Positions 34,995 to 47,200 of a stretch of DNA of 64,000 nt are shown piece by piece. The stretch covers positions 9,548,001-9,612,000 of the forward strand of contig NC_003070.9 in the NCBI RefSeq assembly GCF_000001735.4, written 5' to 3'. Both the position numbers and the translations under genes were made by a program. The notes beneath the pieces are model-generated. The model was not told where the DNA came from, ran no database searches, and worked only from the letters and a program-made list of their open reading frames with translations. Each line of letters begins with the position of its first letter. Positions within the stretch are counted from its first letter, which is position 1. Origin of the DNA: Arabidopsis thaliana (lineage: Eukaryota; Streptophyta; Magnoliopsida; Brassicales; Brassicaceae).

Positions 34995-36035
34995 TAGACA
35001 GTAAAAGGAAATTCTTCTCAAGGATCTTGGATATGGAGGAAACTCTTAAAACTTAGAGACTTGGCAAAGGATTTCTATCAGGTTGAAATAAAAAGTGGCA
35101 GAGGGACATCCTTTTGTTATGATACATGGTCCTCTTTGGGGAACTTATTTGATACTTCTGGAGATAAGAGGGTGCATTAATTTGGGTATTACAAAAGAAG
35201 CCTCAGTGGGTGACGTTTTGTCCTCTCACAAAGGAAGACGACATAGAGTGGAGACTTTAAATAAAGTGGAAGAGGTCATCAGGAAAACAAGGGTGAGGAG
35301 GAAGGTCGAAGAGGAAGATTTGATACAATGGAGATGGAAGACATGTTTTAAACACTTCTCCTCAAACGAAACTTGGAAAATGCTGAGAGTTGAAAAACCA
35401 ATCTGCAGATGGGCGAAAGGGATTTAGTTCTCGGAAGCTACACCGAAGTTTTCTTTCATCACTTGGCTTGCAATACATGATAGACTAACAACGGGTGCGA
35501 CAATGAGAACGTGGAACACACAAGTGGATACTACCTGCAAATTCTGTGCTGAACCGATAGAGACAAGAATTCACCTATTCTTTCAGTGCTCTTATTCAAC
35601 ACAAGTGTGGGAGAATCTCACGATAGGCCTACTTCAAGGCCATTACACTTCTTCTTGGGACCGCACTGTTTCGCTCCTCACATGTTCGTCTCTTGGGAGG
35701 AAACCTCTTATGCTGCTGAGATATACACTTCAGATCATGATACACACCATATAGAGAGAAAGGAATAATCGCCGACACGGAGAGGAGAACCCTATCACAC
35801 CTTTGACCATTGGAAAAAACATCGACAAAAACATTCGCAATCGAATCACTCTTCTTCAGAAACAAGAAGCCCAAAATATGATGATTTGTTTGTATTTTGG
35901 CTTTCCACTAGGTTTTAATTGGCATAGCTAAGACAAAGTATGAACCTAACAACTCAAACAAGAAGCACTTGATGTAACCATGGTTTTTTTGGTGAATAAA
36001 ATTTTGCATTTATTCAAAAAAAAAAATATATATAT
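34995..36035 (+). mobile_element. LINE (non-LTR retrotransposon) 3' fragment
   Basis: Conceptual translation in shifting frames gives typical plant LINE sequence. GSWIWRKLLKLRDLAKDF and GTSFCYDTWSSLGNL are followed by the zinc-binding reverse-transcriptase domain: FITWLAIHDRLTTGATM, CKFCAEPIETRIHLFFQC, VWENL. Frameshifts and stops (for example near 35180, 35425 and 35752) make it defective. It ends with GGTGAATAAAATTTTGCATT and an A-tract near 36020-36030, the expected poly(A) tail. The 5' part with endonuclease and RT core is absent, the usual result of 5' truncation. Confidence 0.85.
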
Positions 36036-37560
36036 ATGGTTAATAACAAATTAATATGGTAAGTTAGATATCAATTCTTATTTGTTCAGTTTGATTGGTT
36101 ATTCTATTTTTTGAAATTTAATAATGTATTTTTGTTTTTATGATTTAATTAAATTACATAATTAGTATTTAAGTTTTTATCTTTAATGAGCTGAATTAAT
36201 TTGGTAATTGAAATTATACAGAGGGAAGGTTACTTTCAATTATGAACTTCCAAAATAATAGTATAAGATGTTTTAAACTCTTTTAAATTTAAATATTCCC
36301 CATTCTATTATAATAATTTTAAAAATAAAGTTTAAAATTGATTATACTTGCGCGCTATAACTAAACCATTCAACAAAATAACTAAATAAACTAATATAAA
36401 CTTCTAAATTTAGATGATTGTTAAGTCAATTTTCCCCTATCATTCGGATTTGGATTCATCATGGTTTTATTTATAATATATGACCCTCAGTCTATACTTT
36501 ATAGAATTAGAAGTAATGAGGCTCTACTTCGATTAGTTTGAGATCTGATTTTCTTTTCTTAGTCAAAGCTTTTAAGGTAGTCTCATTTTAAACAACCAAA
36601 CACAATTAGCTATCTCATTAATTAGCATTTTTTGGCATACTAACATCTTTATAATTAACTTTTTAAATTATAATTATTTTATTAAGATATTTATGAAAAG
36701 TAACAATAAACAATAGAGAATATAAATGTAAACTTTAATAAAATAATATACGAAAATAAGAAAAATGTAAAATTTAAATTTTAAAATACATAAAATATAA
36801 GAATAGCAATAACTAAGATAATACGTTTCAGAGATATTATAAAGGAAATTTTCCAAATTTTCAAATTTTCAAAAACTAGAAAATATGTTAATGTTATTAT
36901 AGAAATTTATGAATTTTAGTTTAAACTAAAAGGAAAATACTCCTAAAATATTAGAAAAAGTGAGACTAAACAACTGAATGAAAAAGTATATTTAAGTAAG
37001 AACACAAATAAAAATAAGTTAATGATGGTCGAAGAAACTTTTAGTTTTAAACAAAAGAACAAAAGAGCAAAATATATGTATATAAGGTTCTAAATTCTAA
37101 AATAGTGGGTTTGTGTATAAATAGTCATCTAACATTGATAATGGAACATAGATACTTGAAATATCAAAAATATATTACTCTATAATTTCTCGATTAATAG
37201 CAAGAAAAAATAACTAATAGATAAAGATAAATATAAGTATGTTCAGACGTGTAAATATTTTGGTAATTTAATTGTTAAAAAAAAGAATAATTTCTTTACT
37301 AATAACAAAATCTTTAATAATATGAAACAAGTAAGAAAAAATGACACAACATATTTGTAATATTTTTTACCAAATTTACCCTATAAACTTTTTATTTCTT
37401 ATTAAACAAAAATTTAACAAACATAAGTGATACTAAAGATATTATTAAAAAAACATTTCTTTAAATTATATCAAACAATATATGAACATTTATAATTATG
37501 TATACAGAAATAAAACTTAGTTGAAATTTTGAAAATACACAAAAATGAAGACTAAACGAA
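36036..37560. other. AT-rich gene-free region between the two LINE fragments
   Basis: More than three-quarters A+T by eye, no credible coding frame, no RNA gene seen. Confidence 0.55.
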
Positions 37561-37564
37561 TTTC

Positions 37565-38092
37565 GGCGGCCATCTAAGCAATGCTTGAATGCCTATACCA
37601 CTTTATAAAACACTTATTTACTTTTGGAGACACGAGATCACCTCTTTTTTCTTGTCCCTATTCCTCTCAAATCTGGTGCTCTTTGACAAAAGGTCTTCTT
37701 CATGGTAGAAACATCTCGAGTTGGAGCCTTATCACTCCACATCTGCTCGATTCATCTCGTCAGTATTTACATCTCTTCACTCTTCGTTATACTTTCCAAA
37801 CAACGATCCACAGTTTATGGCGAGAGCGTAATAGTAGGCGACATGGGAAGCCTGCTATCCCGGTAATGAAACTTGCAAAGATCATCGAGAAAAATATACG
37901 AAACAGATTCAGCACGGCTATAAATTCTGGAAATCCATGACTCCAAGGCGGGCTGCAGTTTTGATTTCAAATTCATAGCTAGAAATCATTCTAAATTTTC
38001 TTAATTCTTTTAGATTCTTTTAAATCATGTCGCATTCATTGTAACCAACGTTTTTTTGGGTGAATATAATTTTACATTCCTTAAAAAAAAAA
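37565..38092 (+). mobile_element. Second LINE 3' fragment
   Basis: A frame at 37581-37940 reads HLFTFGDTRSPLFSCPYSSQIW, then SLWRERNSRRHGKPAIP, the end of a LINE zinc-binding RT domain in which the first Cys of the knuckle is lost. A 3' end GGGTGAATATAATTTTACATT and an A-tract at 38081-38091 match the 3' end of the fragment at 36.0 kb, so both belong to the same LINE family. It is heavily 5'-truncated. Confidence 0.8.
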
Positions 38093-38499
38093 AGTGTTAT
38101 TTACCAATCATCTTTCTATACTATATTACTATGTTTATTTGTGTTGTCTATCTCTTTAATTATTGCCAGGTGAACACTCATGCTACGCATGGGTTTTTAG
38201 AATTGTTGGAAAGAATTATGATTATGAATTTTGTTTATTTGTATGTTCTTTTTATGTGTGTGTTATTATGTAATTAATAAATTTATATCTATTTTATATA
38301 GCTATAATTTTTTATGATTAGATTCATTTATAACTCAAAATATCAACATATTATCGGATTTGTATAAACCTAAAAATACCTTTTCAATGCCTTTTTACAA
38401 AAAATATCTCCTTCCATTGTCCATTTTTAAAAATACTCATTTCTCATAAATAAAATAATTTACCCTTCATCTAATGATAACATGTAATTAGAAACTAAA

Positions 38500-39100
38500 A
38501 TTTTTCCGTAAAAAAATATTCAGCACCAAAACATTCTTTTTCCCGCCAAAAAGTTTGGTGCCAAAAAAGTTTTGCGACGGTCATCCGTCAAAAGCTTTCC
38601 CGCCAAAATTTGCATTTAAAAATCCTTGTAAATGTTTTTAGAACTCTTAATAAATCTTTGTAAAAAATTTTAAAGCCTTTTAAAAGCTTTGTAAAGTTGT
38701 TAAAAATTCTTGAAATCATTTTAAAATCTCTTAAAATTTTTATAGTGTCTTTAAATACACATGTAAATACTTTAAAAACCTTTGTAAATATTTTAAATTC
38801 CTTTTAAATCTTTTAAAATCATTTTAAAATTTTTTAAAATGACATACAAGAGTTTAAAAAGAATTACAAGGATTTTAAAAAAGAGTTTAAAAAGAATTAC
38901 AAGGATTTTAAAAAAGAGTTTAAAAAGAATTACAAGGATTTTAAAATGATTTACAAGAGTTTCCAAAGAGTTTTTAAAGATTTTAAAAAGAAATTACAAG
39001 GATTTAAAAACCTTTATCATTGTAAATACCTTTTACGGAAATTTTTTGTCGGATTTTCTTGCGAAAACATTATCTTCTGAATATTTTTGGCGGAAAAAAT
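38500..39100. mobile_element. AT-rich fold-back element with 33-bp tandem repeats
   Basis: The ends form imperfect inverted repeats: TTTTCCGTAAAAAAATATTCAG at about 38503 and CTGAATATTTTTGGCGGAAA at about 39077. Inside, TTTAAATC(C)TT(G)TAA-type motifs on the left half are complementary to TTACAAGGATTTAAAA motifs on the right. A 33 bp unit (AAGAGTTTAAAAAGAATTAC core) is repeated three times at 38848-38946. No coding capacity. Class unclear; a MITE or MULE-like fold-back element is the best guess. No target duplication could be assigned. Confidence 0.5.
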
Positions 39101-41880
39101 CATTATTTCATTTTGTTAACCTAAAAAATTTTCAAATATGGATAAAATAGTCATTAAAAATTAAAAGAGGGTATATATGAAAATTGTCTAAAGGGAGTGG
39201 TTGAATAAAAAAATGGGTAGTCTTGGAAGGGCATTCCTAACAATTTCTCATCTTTCACTATCATGAACACAAAAAACAACATATGATATATTGATATAAT
39301 GTATGTAGTTATGTTATACTTATGTGATCTGAAACTTGTCTAACTTAGTTGTAACAAACAATTCTTTATTCCATATATTCTCTCGTCATCTAGTACACCA
39401 ACCACATCCTGATATGCTAGTAATTTAAATCATCACTTTAGAATTCTTCCTTGCATATAGCTATATAGGAGAAAGTCTCGTGTTTTATTATTTTTGGTAT
39501 TTCTAATGTCTTGAATGACCATTACGTGAAAAAATTGTATGTCAATATTACAAAGTTATAAAACGCACAAAATGAAAAGAAAGAATTTTGCTAATCTTTT
39601 ATTTAATTAATGTATAATGATACATGTCATTTTCTTGTGCGATGATGTGACACTTAGGTGGATAGTCAACTTTCATATATATGATTTGTTTTTTTTAACA
39701 AAATTTAAGTAATTTTGCAATTTATCAATATAACAAATTAGTCTTGAAAATAATTATATAATATAAACAAGAAATTTTATTTAAAATGAAATGTAAAAAT
39801 GACCAATTTATTCTACAAAGAAGCTAAACGTTCACGTATATTTAGTCACAAACTATTTACATATTTTGTTATATAATATCAAACCTTTAGCTTCTGAAAC
39901 TGATTCAAACTAATTTTTATAAAGATTCTAAGTATTGAAACGAAGAAGAGTGGTGGGTGAATTCGTGGTTATTCAAGGTTCTCTTGATATTTTGCAAAAG
40001 ATCATACTCATTTGTACAAGCTTCATTGGTGGCATTGGCATATCTCAGATCAGTGATATAGTGTTGATGTGTTCTGAAGAAGGTATGTGAGGTTGGGAAG
40101 AAGATATATGGGATTCTTATTCTAGAACACAAAGTTGTACTTCAAAGTAATTATCCGAACAGCGAATATGCAACAAACTTGATTGTAAACTTAAATCTCC
40201 ATGGTGATGAAAGAAAAAAAAAAAAAAAACTTAAATCTCCATGGTTAGACCATTTCGGTTTCTTTGATATAGCTGCTGCACTCGTCTTCCTAGATGAAAC
40301 CTTAAATGGAACAGTGAATATGCAACAAACATGGCCCTAACACATGAAAGTCTATTCAAATTATCTACTAGATTACGCATGCGCACTTCTTGATTGCTAA
40401 GTCTAATATTTGAATGAATAAACTCTCTCTTCTGTTAGTAGGCACTCTTTTGACGGCAGTTTCTATTCTTGGTATTGAGAACCTCATACCAAGCATGCTC
40501 GAACTCGATCTTGATGCACCGTTTCCCCCAGAATATATATGTTCCATTTGAAAATATCTCACGGCTGCTAGAACTTTAATTTCACTTATGTCCTAAGACC
40601 GGAGTTTATGGAATATTGTTTTAGGTTAAGATTAACTCATTGATGCGCAGAATTTGAGGGATAGGTAAGAGAAAACAATCTTTACCTTCATGGTACTAGA
40701 TCATTCGGATGGTATAGCTCACAAAAGAAACAATCATAACTGATAAGCATAGAGTTCGGTGGTCAAATCAAGAAAAATTAGCAAGTGAACATGGAGGTAA
40801 TTATAAACTTAGCGAGAGCTATGAGTAAAAAACCATCAATCTGGTTGACAACATTATTACATAAAAGTCTGGAAGTTTCCAGCCCTGATAATGGTGCAAA
40901 CTAAATTAGTCTCCATCAAGTTGTCAAGAAAAGGAAAAAGAAACTACAAACAAATAAACCAGGTCAAATTATTTGATACAAATGAATTGTTTTCCAAAAC
41001 AAAAAATCTTGACTAGTAAATAGCACTTCAGGATGAGCAAGTTTTAAGTAGCTCAGCTGCTCAGGTATGGTGAATTATTTTTACCTTCTACCATACATAT
41101 CCGATCCGTAGCCTACCACCCCAATTATAATGATATTGTTACTATTTGCTTTTGAGCTAAAATGAACAGAAAACAAAGAACGATGTCTCATAAATGAAAT
41201 GACTTGCTAAGGTTAGGAAGAAAATGCCACAGATAAGAACATATGTCCGTCTTCTTTGATGGGGAAAAAACTTAGCAAAAGAAGAAAAACATGAAAGTTT
41301 GACCAAAAAAAAAAAAAGAAGAAAAACATGAAAAGAGTCCTGTCTCAAAAGAATGGCCACAAAATAAAATAAGGGTTTAGAGTCCTGTTTCATATCGGCA
41401 TAATAGCGGAGCCATTCTGGTCAATTGTCACAGATTTTTAATGCAGAAGATTAGAGTAGAGCAGAAAGGAATATAAAACTTCAACATACGAACTCAGACC
41501 TGATCTTGCAGTGGTAACAATAGTGATAGGTCGGTTCGAAGACAGCAAACCTACCAGAAAAATAGAGATCAGACGAAGTAAATTTAAGTCATTCCTAAGT
41601 CTTTCTTAATCGGCTCTATCAAATAACGTTTCTGCGTCTCTTTCTCTCGTCCTTAGCTGCTATGTCTAACATACGATCTGGTTGTGGCAATTTGTGGAAG
41701 TCTATCTTACTTTCACAGAGGCATATGTTTAAAAGTGCATGTATGATGATTTTATCTGAATTGATGGTTTGAAATTTGAAACCTAAGTCCAAAATATTTA
41801 AACACTGGCAATGTCACAGATTATACATCAAAAGAAAAAGAGGATAATAGTCTGGAAATGTGAGAACAACACCAGAAAGC
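39101..41880. other. Spacer upstream of the second duplicated unit, with a DUF295-promoter relic
   Basis: No convincing gene. 39880-40130 resembles sequence upstream of DUF295 copies (compare 21490-21700 and 43230-43440: GAATTCGTGGTTATTCAAG, CTCTTGATATT, CATTTGTACAAGCTTCATTGG, TCAGATCAGTGATA), a leftover of another DUF295 copy whose coding part is gone. A 45-codon frame at 40414-40551 is noted separately. Short repeats of CTTAAATCTCCATGGT flank an A-tract at 40187-40245. Confidence 0.5.
40414..40551 (+). CDS. Small open frame with hydrophobic N-terminus (uncertain)
   Basis: ATG to TGA codes 45 residues. A hydrophobic start (MNKLSLLLVGTLLTAVSILG) looks like a signal peptide or anchor and is followed by ENLIPSMLELDLDAPFPPE. 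I do not recognise it. A frame this short can arise by chance, and there is no repeat or paralogue in the window to support it. Confidence 0.15.
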   Translation: MNKLSLLLVGTLLTAVSILGIENLIPSMLELDLDAPFPPEYICSI

Positions 41881-41932
41881 AACAGAAAGAAACAGAGCAA
41901 GGCCGAGGGAGAAACCATGGAGAAGGCTAGAA

Positions 41933-43075
41933 TCAAGAAGGAAGAAACCACTGAGCATCGTTGAAGTTGAAGTTGGAGAGACCGTGGAAGCGTTTGACGG
42001 TCTTTGTTGCAAGATTGAAGACACCGATGTCGAGGCATGACAATTTATTGTGACAGATACGATCATCACGAGTGAAATAAATGGAGTTAGGCTCAATTCC
42101 AAGGGTATGGTCAGCAGGCACGGTAATACCCAAATCATAGAAGAGGGCCTCATCACCTAGAGAATGTACCTCAAGAAGCCGGGTGTCGAGGGTTTTCGGG
42201 TCAAGATCTTTAGGATCCCTCTTGTACAGATGGAACATCCTGTGACTTTCAGAGGTACCTAAATCGTACGTAAAGACAACCAAAACTTGACCTGCTCTTG
42301 TAACAGCAATGCCTTTGTTAGATGGGATAGACCTCTTTTGCTTCATACGTTCACGTTCCTTCATTGTCATACTTGGCATCCACATTGGAAGCCTATGTTT
42401 CTCGGATACATCCTTGAAACCATCTTCATCTTGTCCAGACAAATCTAAGTGTCGAATGAACTCACGGGTGGCATAGACGTAAAGATTGTAACCTTTCAGT
42501 ACCATATCGTTTAAACCTCGTAACTCCCTCTGAACCTCGAGCTCTGTTGGAATCTCGCGGTAATGATCATCCCCTGTCCTGCAAAACCCTAGAAATGGGT
42601 ACATTTCAAACTGCCACACAACAACGTAGTTTCCATTCTTGTCGTCAACCCACAAACGACCTCTCAGATCTTCGGCAGCATGAGGAAATTCATCACGAAA
42701 TGGATCCTCATCATCCATTAGCATATGCTTGACATTCTCCTCTCCTTCACGCCAAATCTTAAAATGGCTACCCTTAAATGATTCTAGTGGTGGAAGATCG
42801 ATCCTCTTCTCGCTAAATACATCTATAATATAGAGTTTCATTCGGGAATCTACCACCAGAAACCACTTACCTGAGTTTCCCAGGAATCGATACCCTGAAA
42901 AGTCACTCTTCGTCTCGTAAACCCTATCATTGTATGGGTTGTACACACTATTACTACGACAACCATCCTTTTCTGCAGAAAGCATCAGCAATGGAGATCT
43001 GGCTTTTGGCCGCTGAATCAAATTCGAACGCAGAGCCTTAGCAGAGTCAAGCGTTAGCGTAGTAGACCTTTGCAT
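41933..43075 (-). CDS. DUF295 protein, copy D (intact)
   Basis: A single frame of 380 residues beginning MQRSTTLTLDSAKALRSNL. The N-terminal ~70 residues resemble copy C (NSVYNPYNDRVYETKSDF) rather than copy A. From SGYRFLG to the stop the protein is identical to copy A except S/N, V/L and C/R changes, and the DNA identity extends about 30 bp past the stop (to about 41903). This mosaic pattern indicates gene conversion. Domain landmarks: WFLVVDSRMKL, AEDLRGRLWVDD, GLNDMVLKGYNLYVYATREF, SNKGIAVTRAGQVLVV, LGIEPNSIYFTRDD. Molecular function is not established. The gene precedes the symplekin gene head to head, as copy C precedes the chimeric gene. Locus recalled as At1g27580. Confidence 0.85.
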   Translation of the reverse strand: MQRSTTLTLDSAKALRSNLIQRPKARSPLLMLSAEKDGCRSNSVYNPYNDRVYETKSDFSGYRFLGNSGKWFLVVDSRMKLYIIDVFSEKRIDLPPLESFKGSHFKIWREGEENVKHMLMDDEDPFRDEFPHAAEDLRGRLWVDDKNGNYVVVWQFEMYPFLGFCRTGDDHYREIPTELEVQRELRGLNDMVLKGYNLYVYATREFIRHLDLSGQDEDGFKDVSEKHRLPMWMPSMTMKERERMKQKRSIPSNKGIAVTRAGQVLVVFTYDLGTSESHRMFHLYKRDPKDLDPKTLDTRLLEVHSLGDEALFYDLGITVPADHTLGIEPNSIYFTRDDRICHNKLSCLDIGVFNLATKTVKRFHGLSNFNFNDAQWFLPS

Positions 43076-43159
43076 TATTGGGACGGAGATCGATTATCTC
43101 GTGCTGAAAAAATTGAGCAAGGGTTAAATTGTGCACACTGTGTGTAAATATAGGTACCA

Positions 43160-43205
43160 AGCCCAATAACAGCAACAAAAAATATTCTAACGGGTCTGTG
43201 GCCCA
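43160..43205 (-). promoter_or_regulatory. Paired Site II elements upstream of DUF295 copy D
   Basis: AGCCCA at about 43160 and GGCCCA at about 43200 (TGGGCT and TGGGCC on the coding strand), 85-130 bp upstream of the ATG. The separation of about 40 bp matches copies A and C. Confidence 0.6.
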
Positions 43206-44292
43206 ATATAACATCATCATGAATTATTTTTGGTTATTCAAGATTTTGAGAAACGTTTGTGTGTAAACTCATAGTCGTAGTTATTCAAGATTCTCTTGAT
43301 ATTTTCAAGTTGAATTTTGCAAGAGATACTCTCAGTTGTACAAGCTTCATTGGTGTCATTAGCATATGTCAGATCAGTGATAGTGTTGATGGGTTCTCAA
43401 GAAGGTATTAATATTATGAGGTTGGGAAAAAGATATAGAATTCTTTATGAATTGAAAGGAACCTATTCTTACCAAAAAAAAACAAATGCTATGTCACAGA
43501 CTGTGTTTGAATTTGAGAATTACGTTCAGTTGTGTGTTTGACTCAAAGTAGACGGTATTGCGACGATCCGTTCATGGCTTCATAGTTTTTGTGTAGGCAA
43601 TGGCATGCGATGTTTAGTGAGACATATAGTCGATTTTGTTTCCACATTACTACTAATTCAATAAAGCTATAGTTAGTTCAAAATGGCTGACTTTTGTTTC
43701 GAAGTTGCTTAGCTTTGATAATAGAATTATTAGTTTCGAATTTTATGTTAGTCTTTCAAAACGAACTAGCTAGTGATGTAAAATCGAATTTATCTGCACT
43801 TGTACATAGCAAAAACTCTTTATTTTGGTTTGTATTTTGTAAACATCAATGACGTACAAAATTGGTTATGACAAATTTAATAAACCAAAAGAAAAACAAA
43901 TATAAACATGTTGTGTAGAATGTAGATAACAAATTTCTGCAATAAGGTTATTCAGCTGTCTGAATGAACCTAAACTATGCTAAGATAGTGTTACTATAAG
44001 TCTTAGTTAGGTGAACAAAAACGGCGCTCATTGGAGCTCCTACAAAGTAAAACGACAAGTTGTTTCTGCGTATGGCGGACCTAAAAGTTTTTTTAGAAAA
44101 TTAATTGAAGCCATCCGGTTTTTCTGTTCTGCATTTTTGTAATTGCGTAAATCGCCTAATTGCTCTTGTGTGCTGCTGCTTCTGTGTCGCCAAGATTCTT
44201 CTTCTTCAACCTTGAAAAACCCTAAAAGTTAACCGCCACTGCGATACGGCACCGTATTTGACGTTTCCGCCGGACGAATCTAGAATTCAGTA
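43206..44292. promoter_or_regulatory. Divergent region between DUF295 copy D and symplekin
   Basis: About 1.2 kb separates the two head-to-head start codons. The DUF295-proximal half repeats sequence seen at 39.9-40.1 kb. The symplekin-proximal 250 bp are similar to the sequence on both sides of the hAT element at 26.2-27.5 kb (GAAGCCATCCGG.., CTTCTTCAACCTTGAAAAACC). The telo-box AAACCCTA is at 44217-44224. The empty hAT insertion site is at about 44113-44122. Confidence 0.6.
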
Positions 44293-47200
44293 ATGGCGGC
44301 TCCGGCTGCCGCGACAGCGAGGGCACAGGCGCTCTCTCTCCTCGCCGCTGCTAATAACCACGGCGATTTGGCAGTGAAGCTCTCGTCTCTTAGACAGGTG
44401 AAGGAGATTTTGCTGTCACTGGAGCCGTCTTTGTCTGCTGAGATTTTCCCCTATCTCGCAGAACTCCACTTGTCCCGTGAAATTCTAGTTCGCAAATCCC
44501 TTATCGAGTGAGTCCCTTTAGCAATTTTACGGTTTCTCCCTTTCTTCTTCCACTCCGTTTTGATGTTTTCCCTTGCTCTGCACGAACTTGTAGAAGAATT
44601 TTTATGTTGTTGCGTGGTTAGGGTTCTTCTCTATTTTTCCCAATCTGGAGAAAAGTTTATGGTTATTAATTTGTCTGACAAGGTAAGAGACTGGTTGATC
44701 GATTCTTCTGGATGGCAGGATCATTGAAGAGGTTGGTTTGCGGATGCTGGATCATTCTTATGTTCTAGTGAGTGTCTTACTAGTCTTATCAAGGGACGAG
44801 GATCCAACTGTTGCAAAGAAATCTATTTCTGTTGGCACAACTTTCTTTTGCACCATCTTGGAGGAGATGGCAATGCAGGTCCATACTTTTTCTCAAGTTG
44901 GATATCTTGTCGTTTTAATATGCATATTTGTTTTGAAATTCCTTCTTGGGATCTTTTCAAAATCCTACATTTGGAGTCAGTAATTACCAGCAAAAGTATT
45001 TTACATACTCGTAGTTGCTGATGAGATTGAACTATTATTAACCCATGGAAACTTTCCTCTTGTTTTCATTTTCAAAACTTCGGTTGGTTTTTACGTTGAT
45101 GCTACTTATTTGAAGTTTAAGGCTAGTTTCATAAGGCTGCATTGTAAATTTCTGTTTTAAGTTTTTGTTGGATATTATATATGATACTCTCGCTGATATG
45201 TATTATTCTTGATGATCTCTGCAGTTCCATCACCGTGGGAAAGTTGATCGTTGGTGTGGGGAACTGTGGACATGGATGGTTAAGTTCAAAGATACTGTCT
45301 TTGCCACTGCATTGGAGGTATGCTGGCTGTTTATGGCCTCTCTTTTTTTTTGTCTGTCTGTTCCTCTCGCGAGGTATGATCTTTGGTTGAGTATTTGTTC
45401 TGCTTCTCTCTCAATTTAAGGTTTTCTAACCCAAGTCCGTTGTTTCTTTCACAATAGCCTGGTTGTGTAGGGGTGAAAGTTCTTGCTCTAAAGTTTATGG
45501 AGACTTTTATTTTACTCTTTACTCCTGATGCATCTGATCCTGAGAAAGCTTCCAGCGAAGGTATTATGCTCTAATCATGCAGTTTTTATTATTATTATTC
45601 CGATAATATTGTATTTAACCGGGAACTGCACCATACATGATTTGTTCATTTTGTTGCGCGCATGTCAACTTTTCCTACTCTACTGCAGGAAGTAGACATA
45701 TGTTCAATATTTCCTGGCTTGCTGGCGGTCACCCCATTCTGAATCCAGCAACGCTCATGTCTGAAGCAAATAGGACATTTGGCATCTTAGTAGATTTCAT
45801 ACAGTCAGCTAATCGTTTACCGGGTGCATTGACGATATCTGTTATTAGTTGGTATGTTTCTGAATCCATCCCACTATGCTTGTGTAGGTACTTTTCTTTA
45901 TATTCATCATGATATTAATTGTGCTTTTGCCTGTTACAGTTTTTGCTATTCTACTTTTTTAGTTGAAACTATGTTAGTTCTTTTGGTCCTCAGTATGCTG
46001 ATTTATTCTTGCAAGTTAGTTGATATGGGTGCTTTGGCGCTCATAAATTTTAGTTTCTTCTCGTTACCTTCATAACGTGAAAAACTCATTCTCACATGTA
46101 TGTTGGTGAGAAATGAGCCATACATAATGTGTCTGTGTCCTGAATGATAGGGTGATATTAGAAGTCTTCTTTTGCATAAGTTTTATGTGTGCCTCATTTT
46201 TGTGAGATACAACAATAAGCAGTTGATCTTCCACTTGTAAGTAGTTTTATGTTCATGATTGGCTGTCCTACTTGCACTTTCAGTGTGTCTTGAATCAAAT
46301 TAGCTTGTAAATGAATAACATCAGGGGAATGAAACTCTGGTTTCCATTTGTATGTCTACTAAACTTTTGGCTGGGAGAGATAAAGCGTGGAGACAGGTTA
46401 TAGCACCAGTTCAACCCCTATGATAAGGTTTCAGCTAACTGAATCAAGTCCTGGGGAAATTGGCTCAGTTGATGCTGCACCAGTTACAGATATTGACAGT
46501 TACCTGGGTATATGTGGAGCTCCAGTATGCAAGTGATAAGGACATCAGACAATGGATAGAATGGTCTCAGCTCTAGTAGTTAGAAATGTGTTTTCCAAGT
46601 AACACAGGAACATGTTTGAGGAAATTTTTATTTGGTTGTGTGAACTGGATGTATATATACACACATATATATATATATACACACTTATGACTGTTATGTT
46701 GGGATATTAAAAATGTATACATTACAGTATAACAGTTTATGCACAGTATCATTTGGCAATCAGAGCTTTCTAGCCTATATTTTACTTGCCTTGTGGTTTT
46801 ATCTTCTGTTTTGATGATACTGCTAGGTTAGGTGGATATTTGATGTGGTTGATGATGCGTTGAATAAATTATACTGCTTGATCTTATATTATGTGTTGCT
46901 CTTTAGATGGATATAGAACTTATCTCATGGTTATCAATTGTCATGTCCAGTAGGGGGCATATTTCTAGTCACTTTGAACTATCAAGGTTCCTTCATCTGT
47001 TTGATAGCACCTTCAGTTTAACTTAGAAATATCTGCATAGCAAACTAATTTGTCACTTCTGAATTTTATTTCAAAAAGTAGTAATTACCTAGCAGATGCT
47101 TGTTTGTTTGAACTAATATTACTAATCAATGCTTGGGGACACTATCTTTGAAGAAAGATCAATGTCAAATCCTGAGAGGAGAGACATTGTCTAGAGAGAT

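Noticed and set aside
35503..35754. LINE zinc-finger frame as an intact gene
   Set aside because: It is the 5'-truncated, frameshifted remnant of a retrotransposon ending in a poly(A) tract.
36036..37560. Organellar DNA insertion as the source of the AT-rich stretch
   Set aside because: No chloroplast or mitochondrial gene sequence was recognised.
38848..38946. CRISPR-like array of 33-bp units
   Set aside because: The units are directly adjacent with no spacers, in a plant nuclear AT-rich fold-back element.
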